64,000 bases of DNA from Dillenia suffruticosa (taxonomy: Eukaryota; Streptophyta; Magnoliopsida; Dilleniales; Dilleniaceae), in the NCBI GenBank assembly GCA_033439265.1, contig JAVTVX010000010.1:1674001-1738000 (forward strand), given 5' to 3'. The notes beneath the pieces were generated by a model. The model ran no database searches, was not told where the DNA came from, and worked only from the letters and a program-made list of their open reading frames with translations. Positions 1 to 11,452 of this stretch are shown piece after piece. Positions within the stretch are counted from its first letter, which is position 1. Every line of letters starts with the position of its first letter. Both the position numbers and the translations under genes were made by a program.

Positions 1-303
1 ACTGAATTTAGTCAAGTCAACGTAATTACAAATACTAATGATTTATATATTTAAAAAAATATATATATACTATTAATTCTTCTCCTCATTCCCAATTTTT
101 TTTTTCTTTATCCCCTTTTCACTATCGAAGGGTAAAAGGAGAAAAAGAAACTTGAAAAAGAAAACCATCAAAATGGTGTTCCCAATCTTTTTTTCTTTTC
201 TTTTTTTTTTTGTGAATCTTTTATAATATATGATAAAAAAGATTTGATTTTTATAGAATGAGCTTATAAAATGATTTTTTTGCCCTTCAAAAAGAATGAC
301 CGG
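1..303. other. AT-rich non-coding flank
   Basis: AT-rich sequence with several T- and A-runs. No open frame, RNA gene or repeat end is recognised. It is the left flank of the hAT insertion; the left TSD copy (gatttatg) is at 304-311. Confidence 0.6.
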
Positions 304-779
304 GATTTATGTAGAGTTGGGCCCAGGAATCATGGGTCAGTTTGGATGTAGCTCCAAGGCATTTTTTGGGCCATGCCGAGCCGGTTCCAGAAAAAAATTT
401 GCTTCAAACTGGCCCAGCCCGCTGAACCAATCCCATTCAGTTGGGCCATGTCGGCCTAGTTCGGCAATTTTTTCTTTTTTTGTTTTGTTTTTTTTTAGGT
501 TGTTGGTTCGACAATTTTTTTGTGAGTTGATAATGAAAAAGAAAATAAAAATAAGGATAAGTAGTAAACACAAAATTTTATAGTGATTCCACCAGATCGG
601 TATACGTCCACTTTTAGGCACAGTCTTGGATTTTCACTAACTTTTTGAAATATTACATACAACTTTTTTATACATGTATGAAGTACAAATTTATTTTTTT
701 ATTCATCCTCCAACTTTGAACTATTAGACATACTTTGTTTCTATTTTGTTGTATTCTTTCAATTTTTAAGGCAAATCAA

Positions 780-2510
780 TACTTCCAAAGTGTTATCTGC
801 TAATTTTGTACGCTTCTCTGATAAAACCCAATCACTTACACTAAAAACACTTTCCGATGGTACTGTCGATAGCAGAGGGGTTAGTATATCTTTGACAATT
901 GTGACTAAAATTGAGAAGTTGAATTATTTTTCCACCAATATAAAATATCGACATGATCGTCATCGTTATAATTTTCTAATTTATGTATTTGTTGACATAA
1001 AATTAATTTATTTAGTGATGAAAAAGAGAATGATGTCCTTTGTTTTTTTTCCTAACATATTATAAAGATTAAATGAACGAAATGATATAGTATTATTACT
1101 ATCTTTATCATCATCACTTATATTATTATGCTCCTTTTGGTATAATGCAAACAGGCCTGACAATCAAGCCTTTTGAATTGGGCTTTACAAAGTTTAAGCT
1201 CTGACTCGTTTAAAATTTTATAGACCTGATCCCAGGTCTAAAAAGAGTTTGGAAAATTAAGACTCAAGCTCAGCCCAAAAATTTAAACAGGCTTCGGCCC
1301 AATTTCGGGCCAGACTCGAGCCCAAACGAACAAGAAAAATCCAGAGAGAGAGAGAGGGAGAGAGGGAGAGGGAATCGAATCTCTCTAAACTCTCGGATTG
1401 TTTCGCTCTCACATGACAACAAGCCGGTGTCGATGGCGATGCCTTCGTCAGCTCGACGACAAGCTGGTAGGAGAACCTGATTTCCTGGCTGATCCGTTGT
1501 GGACGACAGCATCGACTCTTCGATTTGCCCGTTGCCTTCTTTCAAATCACCTTTGTTGGACTTTGATTGTTTATCACGGCCTGTTGATTTGTTCAGAAAT
1601 CTCCACCTTCATCGACTCTTCAGCTTGCAAGCAGCAACCCTCATCCACCGTCCGATCATCTTCCCAAAATCGTCTGCCATCATCGATTGCATCGACTACA
1701 TTGAAGTTAAGGCGGCTCAAAATTGTGGATAACAGAGAGAGATAGAGAGAGAATCTTGAGAGGGTTTAGAGGCACAAAAGAAATTTATATATTTTAAATT
1801 TTTATACGTGGATCTAAAACATTATCCATCAAATACAAAAAGAAATTTTTACATAATATTTAAAATTTTTTTCATTAATCGAATAATATCGTTAAATATA
1901 TTTTTATTTTTAAATTGATTAAATGGATAAAAAATACAATAAAAATTAGGTAACATCAAATGAATTATTGAGTAGTAAACTTCAAAAAATAAATTTATAT
2001 ATTTATTAAAAAATTTTAATTTAATTAGTGTATTTATAGAATTAAAAGAAATAATATCAATAAAACCATTTTTATAATTAAAATTACTAAAATTCAATTA
2101 AAATTTGTTTAAAAGGTATAGCACATTATAATATATTATAAATATAGTTTCACCTAATGTCACTTTTTTGTTTAAATCATTTATATGTTATATTATATAA
2201 AGTACATAAATGCCTCGTTTTTTTTAATAAAAAATTTTCTAATTTGATATATTAATTCACTAATAGATTTTAGAAATAGTTCCGTAACTTTCAAACCATT
2301 TTTAATAAATAAATTTAATATATGATAAGCACACCTATTATAAAAAAATATCTCATTTAATATTGATTTTAAAGTATTAACTACACTAACATTAATCATC
2401 ACATTATTTAAAGATACAAAAAAAGTTTTGTTACTAATATCGTATTCATGACAAACATTAAAAATTATTCTAACTATATTAAAACGAAATGTGGATGTTT
2501 CCAACGTTGA
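780..2510 (-). pseudogene. hAT transposase, degenerate
   Basis: This is a broken hAT transposase read right to left. At 2193-2504 the translation contains VCHEYDISNKTF and VSLNNV, then RCAYHILNLFIKNGLK, matching the core region where family members usually read DN and RCxxHxLNL. The second acidic position reads N (SLNN), so a catalytic residue appears lost. At 1849-2097 there is a weaker match to the middle of the protein (FFEVYYSI). At about 905-950 DILYWWKNNSTSQF is visible, and at about 780-903 DILTPLLSTVPSESVFS followed by a KRTKLADNTLE segment, the conserved hAT C-terminal dimerisation motif. A frameshift separates the last two blocks. The N-terminal BED zinc finger was not found; 2676-2960 may be its decayed remains. 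No function is expected. Confidence 0.82.
1150..1795. other. GC-richer insert inside the hAT element
   Basis: This block separates the transposase core from its C-terminal domain. It begins near CAGGCCTGACAATCAAGCC, which resembles a hAT terminus, carries more GGCCC words to 1325, then a GA-rich tract (1344-1372) and about 360 bases of mixed-composition sequence, ending with another GA tract. The overlapping frames here match no protein I know. It may be a second nested non-autonomous element or a captured host 5' leader. The right boundary and its TSD were not found. Confidence 0.4.
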
Positions 2511-3227
2511 AAATCTAAAATTATTTTATTTTAGAGCCCATAAATTATTAATTCAATGACATGTTATAATAATATAGTATTCACGTTTAGGTTCCTTCCA
2601 ACTATCTGAAATTATAGAATATTTACAAAAAGTGGTCATAAAATTTGCAATTAAAATATCTTTTATTATTTGAAATTATTCTACCATCCTCCTCCTATCA
2701 AAATAATTATATGCATTGAAATCATTCCTTTTATTGTGTATTGTGTAAAATTGTGTATTACTAATTTTATTTTCTTCTAAAACAAGATCAACATCTATGT
2801 ATTCGGGATTGTGCTCATCTAAAATTGTAAATGGGGGAGAGGAGATTGTTGGAAAATTTGTGAGAAATGTGTTCCGATCAATATATATTAAAAAAATTAA
2901 TTTAAAATTTAATGAGAATGAATTAAAGATGCAAAAAAATAAAGAAAAAAGTAAACACAACCGACAAAAAAAATTAAAATGTTATTGATTTCACATAGAT
3001 CATGATTATTTATCGTCAAATTTTAAATAATTTGAATTTGCAATCTTGAAATCTTACCAAATTTAAAGAGGTGTTGTAAGTCGGAGGGAGAATATAAGTA
3101 GGGGATGTTATAAGTAGGATAATGTAATTATAAAAATGTAAGTAGGAGAGAGATTGTGAGAGAGAGTAAAAGATATTGTAAGTAGAGAGAATAGGAGATT
3201 ACGTGAGATTTGAAAATAAATTGTGGC

Positions 3228-3237
3228 CTATTTATAG
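3228..3237 (-). promoter_or_regulatory. Probable TATA box of the hAT element
   Basis: Read on minus this is CTATAAATAG, followed by a pyrimidine-rich leader toward lower coordinates. It lies between the right terminal repeat and the transposase remains, where a hAT promoter is expected. Confidence 0.5.
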
Positions 3238-3728
3238 ACAATAATTTTTAGTTCATAGACCGAAACTCTCCTCAAACTATTTGTTTCATAGCGTTGGGAC
3301 GAGCAAAATTGGCAAAATTCAAAAAAAAAAAAAAAATGTGACCGTTGGAACAGGCCAGGTCGGGCCGGTTTTGGGCTGGGCCGGTCCCGTGTCGGGCCTG
3401 TTCCCAGTTCCAAAAAAGTAGGAACTGAGCTGGCCCGCGTCTTGTAGCTAGGCCAGTTTAGTTCTGGTTTAATAAAGCTCAGGCCGATTTCTAGTCCGGG
3501 CTTTCACGTGAGGATTGGGCCGGAGCCCGCCCATGTCCATCTCTAGATTTATGGTCAAAGGGATTTGATTTTTACATCATGATACTCTTCACATGAGTTA
3601 TTACTTTTAAACCAATCAATTATTTCTTTCACGGATAATTATTTCTTTGACAGAACTAAATGCTACAAGTAAGTTTAAGTAGACGAGGTTTTAACAATTA
3701 GGGAGAGAGCACTTTGTGTCGGTGGCGT

Positions 3729-3730
<2 letters not shown>

Positions 3731-3773
<43 letters not shown>
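3731..3773. repeat. (GA)n microsatellite
   Basis: Uninterrupted GA dinucleotide tract of about 43 bases. Confidence 0.95.
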
Positions 3774-3778
<5 letters not shown>

Positions 3779-5990
3779 CTATCTTATCTGTTTTTTCTTT
3801 AATCAGTCACCACACAAGAGGGAAATTGAGGATATTTATCCATCTTCTTTCTTTTGATGGGACTTTGTTTGATAAAGCAAAAGAGCTCTTTATTTGTCTA
3901 AACATTGAAGTAAATGATCAAACATCTTGTCGAGATGCATTCTCACGTCCCAATCCAAATCATTTGCTTTTGGCATCCGGCAAGTAGGGAGCAGGGAACT
4001 GAAATCTGGTCCTGCAGATCATGTAAAGTTTCAAGCCCTAGAAGTTGAAAAGGTTGGCCCTCAAAAGACTCAAATGCCCAAAGGTTCAATTTTGGTCCCA
4101 AACCTCACAATTGGAGCTGATGTTGGGTTTGAACTTTCTCATCTTGGGATCAAGTCACATACTTTGTATCCAACTTGAGCATCGCCCAACTCATCCAAAT
4201 TACGCCCTCTGGTGCCCAAAATCGGATAAACTAATGTATTCCATGCCACATCCGACCCAATCAAACGGATATCCAATAAATCCGGTCAATGGATCGGATA
4301 ATTTTTTCGAATTGGATCTTTCGGATATGATTTAATTCTAAAACATCCAGCCCAACCCTAACTCAACACTAAAAATATAAATTTTTAACAAAATAAAATT
4401 AAGATTTAACAATTTTTTTTTTTCCAAAACCATTTGATCTTTGACCGTAATCAACTCATTCACACCGCACACAGGTAGCCTCCCCTCTGCTTTGCCTCCC
4501 TCCTCTCATCGGTGACCTTCCTCCCTTCTCCCTCCCTTCAATTTTAGTTTAGTCAGGCATTCTTCTTCATCAATTTTGGTTAATTTTTGAAAACCCCAGA
4601 GAAATGAAGTCGATTCTTAGAGAGATAGTGAGAGAGAGGATAAGTAATTTTGACTTTTAAAATTATCTACCATTTGAAATAAAAAACACTAGGTGATAAC
4701 TATGAATATCTTCATTAACAGAGTCTATCCTTCTGAATTTTTGAGACTAATTCGTAGTCAAGCTTTGATCGAAAGTGGATGAGACTAATAACACTTTGTG
4801 TTTCTTGTAGCAAAGTATTCAGTGTCTTAAATGTTCTCATAGGTATTAAACTGCTTGATTTTGAGTTGATCCTAATTTAATTGGGTGGAAGTGGTGTGCC
4901 TTTGGTGAAGGAGAAAAAGGGCACGTGAATTTAGGGAATGGAAATGGACAAAAGAATATGTTGTCGAGTCGGGTCAAGTTGGGTGGTTAAAAACCTACAG
5001 ATTCGATTAAGTCTGGTTTTTGGGGGAAAAAAAAAATTGTAAGGTCATATATAGTTTTTCATTTTATTGACCGAATATGGCCAGGGTCGAATATAGATCA
5101 CAGAGTCAGGGTTTCGGAGCAGATAAGGTAATACCCAAAATCGCAACAGATCCACCCCATTGCCATCACTATATAAATGTATGTTTTTTCTTTTAGTACC
5201 AAAGAGATTATCATTGTATTTCATCTAGAAAAGAATAAATCATCTATTCTAAACTAATGTAAATATAGGACCGACGTAGGTTTTGTAGTCCTTAGGAACG
5301 ACTTGCATTTGAAATTTCTTACATAAAATTGCTTGAGAAGCACCCAGTAGAATCTGTATGGTCATTGAATGAACAAAGGGTCAACAAAACTGTATGCATT
5401 GTGTATTCTAGTTTGATTTGAAACAAGGAAATGGAAATGCAAAGAGACATTCAGTCAATTGGATCAAAATGCAATCAAGTTAATGAAAACGGACACTTCA
5501 AATTCAAATGTCAACAAAATGATTTCCGGATACTTCAGCCCGCATGCTACAACATGCCAAAACCTTTGTACCATGGATGTGATCCATGACCTCTAGCAGG
5601 GATACCGAAGAAGTGAAACCACAGAGGGGTACTGTAGTGGTAATCGCACCGGTTATGAGTTCAAAGTTATGGTAGTGACTCACAAACCTAATACCCTGCG
5701 ATGGATATTAGTCTACAAGCACATTTATGAGATTGCTGTGACAGACTCGCACCATGCTTAGTAGCTAAGCATAAACTGCAAACTAGAGCAGGAAAGGCTT
5801 TCATGATAAGGACCAAAGGGGACAGATGCGCTAATATTCCCCTACCATTCTTTTTTCTTGGCAAACAATGAAGAATAGATGCTACGAAAGTTAGGATGAC
5901 CAAAACATTTGAACCTATGAACAAACAATTTAGATGCTAATTCAGTTAGCAGATAGAAATACAGTGTATATATTGACACATAATTGGAAG
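3774..5990. other. Non-coding stretch with a hAT-like end remnant
   Basis: No gene is supported. At 5100-5175 the minus strand reads TAGTGATGGCAATGGGGTGG, a typical start of plant hAT-type non-autonomous elements, and 4190-4370 and 4960-5000 hold related GGGTCGG/CCGACCC words; a matching opposite terminus was not found. About 5700-6040 is probably 3' untranslated or downstream sequence of the minus-strand gene ending at 6044. Confidence 0.45.
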
Positions 5991-6043
5991 TTTACAATGC
6001 TCGCCCTGTTGAGATTATCTCAAAACGTAAAACTCTTTTTTAA

Positions 6044-9043
6044 TTAGGATATGGATTTGTACCTGCAAAGAACCTTACACCGTAAAGCCCTATCTTGAAC
6101 ATAGAAACCAGGCATTACCATGATCTTTACCCTGCTTGGACCTTGTGGTTTTTGCCTGTCTGCCAAAATATCCTCCATGTAATGAGGATCAAATGTTCTG
6201 TTCTCTTCCACCCTTAGTATTGCAAGTGGAGGACAAAAGGAGAAAGCAAGTAAATGTAACAACCATATGCACTTGGCTGCAACAAAAAATGACTGAAGCA
6301 GCTGTTCAGGCCACGGTCGTGCCCAATTCAGTGTTGAAATGATGCAACTCATTTTCTGATCACAAAACTTACTAAACTCTTCGCTGTAATATTTAGTACC
6401 TTTTCTTAGTACTTCATTCCAGCTTAGGTTCCTCAGCGCAACAAATGAGGCAAACTGAGCTTGGCGATCTCTGTTGGGGTCTAAGTGCTTAGGCGAGCCA
6501 TTCTTTTGGAAAGTGCAGTTCTCAAAATCTTGGTAAAGTGACTGGTTTATAATGGCTTCCAAATGGTATAAAACCGCCTTTGAATACTTCGAATGCAATG
6601 ACAACTTATGCTGTTGGAGAAGCATATTCAAGTTCTCAGTTAGAGTACAATCCGTCTCCTCAATCTGTCCAACAAGGGTTTTACAGAAATGCTTCACAGA
6701 TAGTCTTGCTTCCGATGCTATCTGCAAAAATCCCTCAACCATGACTTCATCACTAACCGGCATGAAAGTTTCCTTATTTCCATCCATTGACTTCCCTCTC
6801 CTCAAAATGTTGGCACCTTTTTCTTGAACTTGGGAATCCCTCATTAGCACAGTCTGTCTCAATGCCTTCTTCAGCTCTTCACAATAAGTCTCCAAGTACT
6901 CCAACTTTTGCTTAAGCTCTCCCAATGAAGATCTCATCTCCGTAACTTCCATCAAAGCCGCATCCCTATTTTCATGTGCTTCCATCAACTCTTTCTTCAA
7001 GGTTTCAATTGACACTATGCCTAAATCCTTTAGAACTTGAGAGACATCCTCAGATTCTGTACGGTTGGGTGAAGTCTCATTTTTGTGTTTCTTCTTCATC
7101 CTTGAAAACAACCATGACACAAACTGTCCACGGCTTTTCTGTTGTGAATGTACAGATGAGTGGGAATCAGTCAATGGCACGACAACATTAGTACCCTTGC
7201 TGATCTTACTGGCATTATCGGTTTCACTACTAATAGTTGCAGGTTTACACTTATTGCAAGAGGACACTGATTTTAAGTCTCCCAAACTGTTTCTCCTCCC
7301 AGACTTGAACAAATCTTTACTTCTGGGCGATGTTTGAAGCACTGTAATATGATTTGAACCCGAGCCAATGACAAATTTATGATCATCAGCAGGACATATA
7401 TGAGCCTCCGTGCTCATCAAACCGGGATTTAGTACTTTTCTTGAATTTGAGTTCTCCATCTTAACTACTGCATCTACACTCTCTCCTTCTAGACCATATT
7501 CCTCCCAACTTTCTGATAATGTTTTGCTTTCCATCCTAAGTTGTTGATATCCAGGTAGTGGTTCTTCTTCATAACTCTGTCACCATGACCCCGACCCCAT
7601 CTCAATCAACATTGTAAAATTTAAGGTAATGCATACGTATTAAGCATAGAATATAGCAGAAATTTAGAAAAGATAACGTGACAGAGATTAATGCTGAACA
7701 TTTCAAATATTCCAAAACAATATAAGGTACAGACTTGTTGTTAAATTAATTAATTGTACTCTCTTCAACATTTTCTGGTATTTTTATTGCTAGTTTGGTG
7801 CGTTATATACGTATTTAATTTTTATAATGCAAAAAAGAAGGAAAATTTATTAATTAAGAAAAACAAATAAATCCAAAAAATTATAAGGATAGAAATAATC
7901 TGAAAATCTTTCAAATACTGACAAATGGAAGGATCTCGAATTATTAAAACCTACAGGGGCTTGATTTGTCTTTCGTTTTGTAATTTAGTAAAAACACCAT
8001 AAAAACATTTTATCACATTTAAAAATCATGAATGGAGAAATCCCTGTCGTTTAGTAGTTGAAAACTCCACATCAATAAATTCAAGAACAAGAAAGGGAAT
8101 TAAAAGAATATAAAAAAATTATAAAAATCACACATTGAACGCAGCCAAGTAGGAAAAAAGTCACAAACACAAAACTACTCTAATTAACTTCTGGGCAATG
8201 AAAAAGTCTCCCCAAGAAGCAGTTTTTCCGCATCAACAGAATTTTTCTTTTCCCTTCTCATATGCATATGATTAAATTCTCGAGCAAGAAAAGGAAATAA
8301 TTATAAACTTATACTATTTATGCAACATAGTTTATACCACTGAATTAGAAAAAGTCTGTTATGGTTGAAAGGAGCTACAAAATTTTGTAGCAAGGTAAAA
8401 AATTTCATTATCGGAGAAATTTTCCATCGTTTAGGTATGGAAACAGCCCACATCAATGAAGTTTGTAAAAATTCTTCTAAAGGTATTGAATAATAAATTT
8501 CCAGAGCAACCATAAATTATACAATGAGTGCTGCAAAATAAATAAATAAATAAAGGAAAAAAATTGAAATGACTAAAACTAGTAAAATTTGTTGATGGGG
8601 TTTGAAAATTTGTGCTCAAGGACAGCCAAAGCTTCCGATTGAAGCAAAGAATATGCGTAAGAGTAAAAAGAAAGAAACCCCATTTCAATTAAATAATCAA
8701 CTGTGCCCAATTCAAGAAACTAAGTAGTAAAAGAATAGAAAAGTTTAATGGGGAATTGAGAACTTACTGGAGTAAAAACTGGGTAATCTTGAGCAGAGAA
8801 GTGAGAAGGAGGTCTAATAATAGGAGAAGATATTGGGAACCTAAAATTAGAAGCAGGACTATGATGACTAGTACTATTCCCTTGCATCAAAGCAGCATGA
8901 AGTGCCCGTAGCTCCACGGCTTTTGCAATGGCTGCTTTGATTTCTTCTCTGTTCACTTCATTGTCGATAATGTTGTTGTCTTGATTGCTGTGTTGCGGTT
9001 GAAAGATTTGTTTTTGAGGGATTGTAGTTGCAGCAGTAGCCAT
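6044..9043 (-). CDS. IRK-interacting protein / GIL1-like (DUF641) protein
   Basis: Two coding exons on minus: 9043-8768 (92 codons) and 7576-6044 (510 codons plus TAA), giving 602 residues. The intron is 7577-8767, with donor CA|GTAAGT and acceptor GACAG|AG, phase 0. Residues 32-52 carry the conserved EEIKAAIAKAVELRALHAAL segment. An ESWEEYG motif lies near 115, a basic stretch with SWLFSRMKKK near 250, and a coiled coil at about 284-334. The DUF641 region follows: SEARLSVKHFCKTLV, NWARPWPEQLLQSFFVAAKCIWLLHLLAFS, and a C-terminal VKIMVMPGFYV ending in RCKVLCRYKSIS. This is the architecture of the family containing Arabidopsis GIL1 and IRK-interacting protein, a plant family tied to phytochrome-dependent growth orientation and to receptor-kinase binding; the role here is inferred. 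The start was chosen because MATAATTIPQKQ begins family-like sequence; an upstream in-frame Met (9097) lies in probable leader. Confidence 0.9.
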
Positions 9044-9186
9044 GCTAAAACAGGGGAAAGAAAAACAGACGAATTTTTCAAAGATAGTAAGAAACAAAGG
9101 TGATGGAGTGGTGGATATCCAAGAATTGGATTTGATTTGCAGAGAATTTGTTGATCATATCTAGTTAAGGAGCTTAGAGAGCCAGA

Positions 9187-9205
9187 AAAAGAGAGAGAGA
9201 GAGGA

Positions 9206-9263
<58 letters not shown>
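9187..9263 (-). repeat. Compound (GA)n-(GT)n-(GA)n microsatellite in the 5' leader of the DUF641 gene
   Basis: GA repeats, then about twelve GT units (9205-9228), then GA to 9263. It lies 145-220 bases upstream of the minus-strand start codon at 9043, so it would be a CT/CA-rich tract in the 5' untranslated region or core promoter. Another AG tract is at 9348-9364. Such CT-rich leaders are common in plant genes; an effect on expression is not shown. Confidence 0.85.
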
Positions 9264-9266
<3 letters not shown>

Positions 9267-10183
9267 GGTATTGGAGGTATCTAAAATCCAATGAGGGGTT
9301 TTTGTCTTTGTTATCAATAGCTCAATGGAATGACAGCATGTGGAGCAGAGAGAGAGAGAGAGAGTCAATGGAGCAGTGCGGTAGTTTTTACTCGATGTAA
9401 GCACGAGCATGTGTGAGTCCTAGTTGACCAAAATGCCCTCAATTGTTTATTAGAGTGGCTCGTAGCACCAGCACCGATTGATCATTCATATTAAAGAGGC
9501 ATGGCCTATTATGCAATGGTCCTCATAATTGCGATTGGCAAAAAATTAAAATAAATTAAAAAAATAAAAAAAAATTGGTCCTCATAATTGGATCTGTCAT
9601 GAATACATATTGTCTCCCTTGGTTTAAAAACTATTGTATTTCATTCAAAAAAAATTGTTAAATAGATGAAAAAAATATATTACAATTAAAAATATCTCTT
9701 TTTTTATAAATAAATTATCTACCACCAATAGATATTTAAACTTTATCCTACTAATTAGATCATTCATTAATAGATTGACTCTCTCAAATTTCATTTCTTT
9801 ATTTTTATAATTCAAACTTAAAATCTATAATTAAAAAAGTTCAATACCCGATCGCTATAATCAGAGTAGTTTGATAAAAAATATCTCCTTTCATTTGATA
9901 TTAACTGATGTAAAATTATCCAAATATACATGCACAAATACATACATACATACATATATATTATTAGTTTTAGCGGGTCACACTCACGGGATAAATTGAG
10001 GGTTTTCATCATGCTTATAGAACTCGCACCAAATGTCGGCAATTGCATTTCTTAAATTAGTGGATAGACCAAAAATTGGCACCCCCGGTTGAACTTTATT
10101 TGATTGAATTGAAGGTCTAAAGTGCTAACACTGAAAACTAGGAAATCTCATCTCATGTGACCATTCTCTTTTTGATCTCTTGC

Positions 10184-10209
10184 TTCTCTCTCTCTCTCTC
10201 TCTCTCTCT
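10184..10209. repeat. (CT)n microsatellite
   Basis: CT dinucleotide tract of about 26 bases in intergenic DNA. Confidence 0.9.
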
Positions 10210-11398
10210 TCTTTGATGGCTATCTCTTGATCTTGCTTTATTTCTTTCCTCTTATTAAAAAAAGCAAAGAAACAAGAAAGAAAGAAAAGTGAATCATGGA
10301 ATGCACCCACCAGTGGCCCCATTTGAGCACTTTTGCTTGAAGAAGGGTTATAAAAGTAATTGAGAAACCCGGTAAGTACGTCTAAAAATGCATAGCAGAA
10401 ACCTAGATAAAGTCATAGTGACACCTGTTTGATTATTAAATTTTTGCTTCTGGGTACTTGGCCCAGCCAGCATGGCTAGCATTTTCTCTGTGTAAAATGT
10501 AAATGAATCATTTGAAGGGTAATTTTGTCCTTTGAAATTGCTAAGCTGTCAAGATGTAGATATATTTGGCTAAAAATGTGTAAGGTAGGGAACACAAAAA
10601 TCCAACCCCTTGCACAACTCTTGTGGTCTCTCTCTTTTCTCTCAATTGTGAATCTTATGCCACCATATAGTTCTCTATTCATTTCCCGGAATTTACATTT
10701 TTATTCCTTCAAATATCAATAATATAGATAATCAGGGACAAGAAAAAGAGTATGTATCCACAGAGAAGGGTACTTTGGGAAGAAAGAAATAATATTGAAT
10801 TGAAAGGGACTTCATTTGATTATATATGTATTTGAAATTGAAACGGAATTCCATATGTAAGGGTGCGTTGGCTTGTCCATAATGTGAAGTCTCAGTGTTC
10901 CCCACAAGTACAATTAACTAGAAAAATGATTATTATATTGAAAATTAGCTTTACAAACTAACCACTCCCCCAAGTTTGTCAACTTCCACATGCAAAAAGT
11001 GCTTTTTCACCTTTTAAATTATATTTTTCATTTGACATTAAATCAAAAAGATTAGCCTACCGCAACAACAATAAGTCTTTTTTGGAATCCATCATATGAA
11101 TTTTTTATATTATTATATTTCATATCATACCGCTCATTAATCTATGTGACCTTTTTATGCGATAATAAAAAATTATAATTTTTATTCTATTAACTATGAT
11201 TAGTGACATGAATACTTTTATATTATTATTTTTTATTTTATATCATATTTTTATTTTTATTTAAATTATTTATTAAATTATAAAAATAATTCTTAAATTA
11301 GATAGAGGTTTAGGTAAAAAGCTTCACCAGTCTCGACTTTTGAAAAATATTACGAATTAATTTTGTCCAAAAATTAATATTAATTGTCTTTGCCCTTT

Positions 11399-11401
<3 letters not shown>

Positions 11402-11446
<45 letters not shown>
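11402..11446. repeat. (AG)n microsatellite
   Basis: Uninterrupted AG dinucleotide tract of about 45 bases. Confidence 0.95.

Positions 11447-11452
<6 letters not shown>

Larger units (their letters stand above)
312..3545 (-). mobile_element. Decayed hAT-superfamily DNA transposon
   Basis: The element is bounded by a perfect 8-bp direct repeat, gatttatg, at 304-311 and 3546-3553, the size expected for hAT target duplications. The terminal inverted repeats are imperfect: the left end begins TAGAGTTGGGCCC, and the right end read on the minus strand begins TAGAGATGGACATGG. Both ends are rich in GGGCC/GGCCC words, common in plant hAT termini. Inside, on minus, are fragments of a hAT transposase in correct order: an RNase H-like core around 2193-2504 and a dimerisation domain around 780-970. 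A minus-strand TATA box lies near 3230. The coding region has stops and frameshifts and is interrupted by unrelated GC-richer sequence at about 1150-1790, so the copy is inactive. Confidence 0.88.

Noticed and set aside
1398..1745. 115-codon plus-strand open frame
   Set aside because: Lies in the GC-richer insert of the hAT element, overlaps another frame, and matches no protein pattern.
4045..4335. 96-codon plus frame
   Set aside because: Overlaps hAT-like terminal sequence and other frames; no family resemblance.
5688..5924. Minus-strand 78-codon frame downstream of the DUF641 gene
   Set aside because: It follows the gene's stop codon, has no splice or domain support, and is probably 3' flank.
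8953..9291. Minus-strand frames rich in Ser-Leu and His-Thr
   Set aside because: Translation of the CT/CA microsatellite; low complexity.
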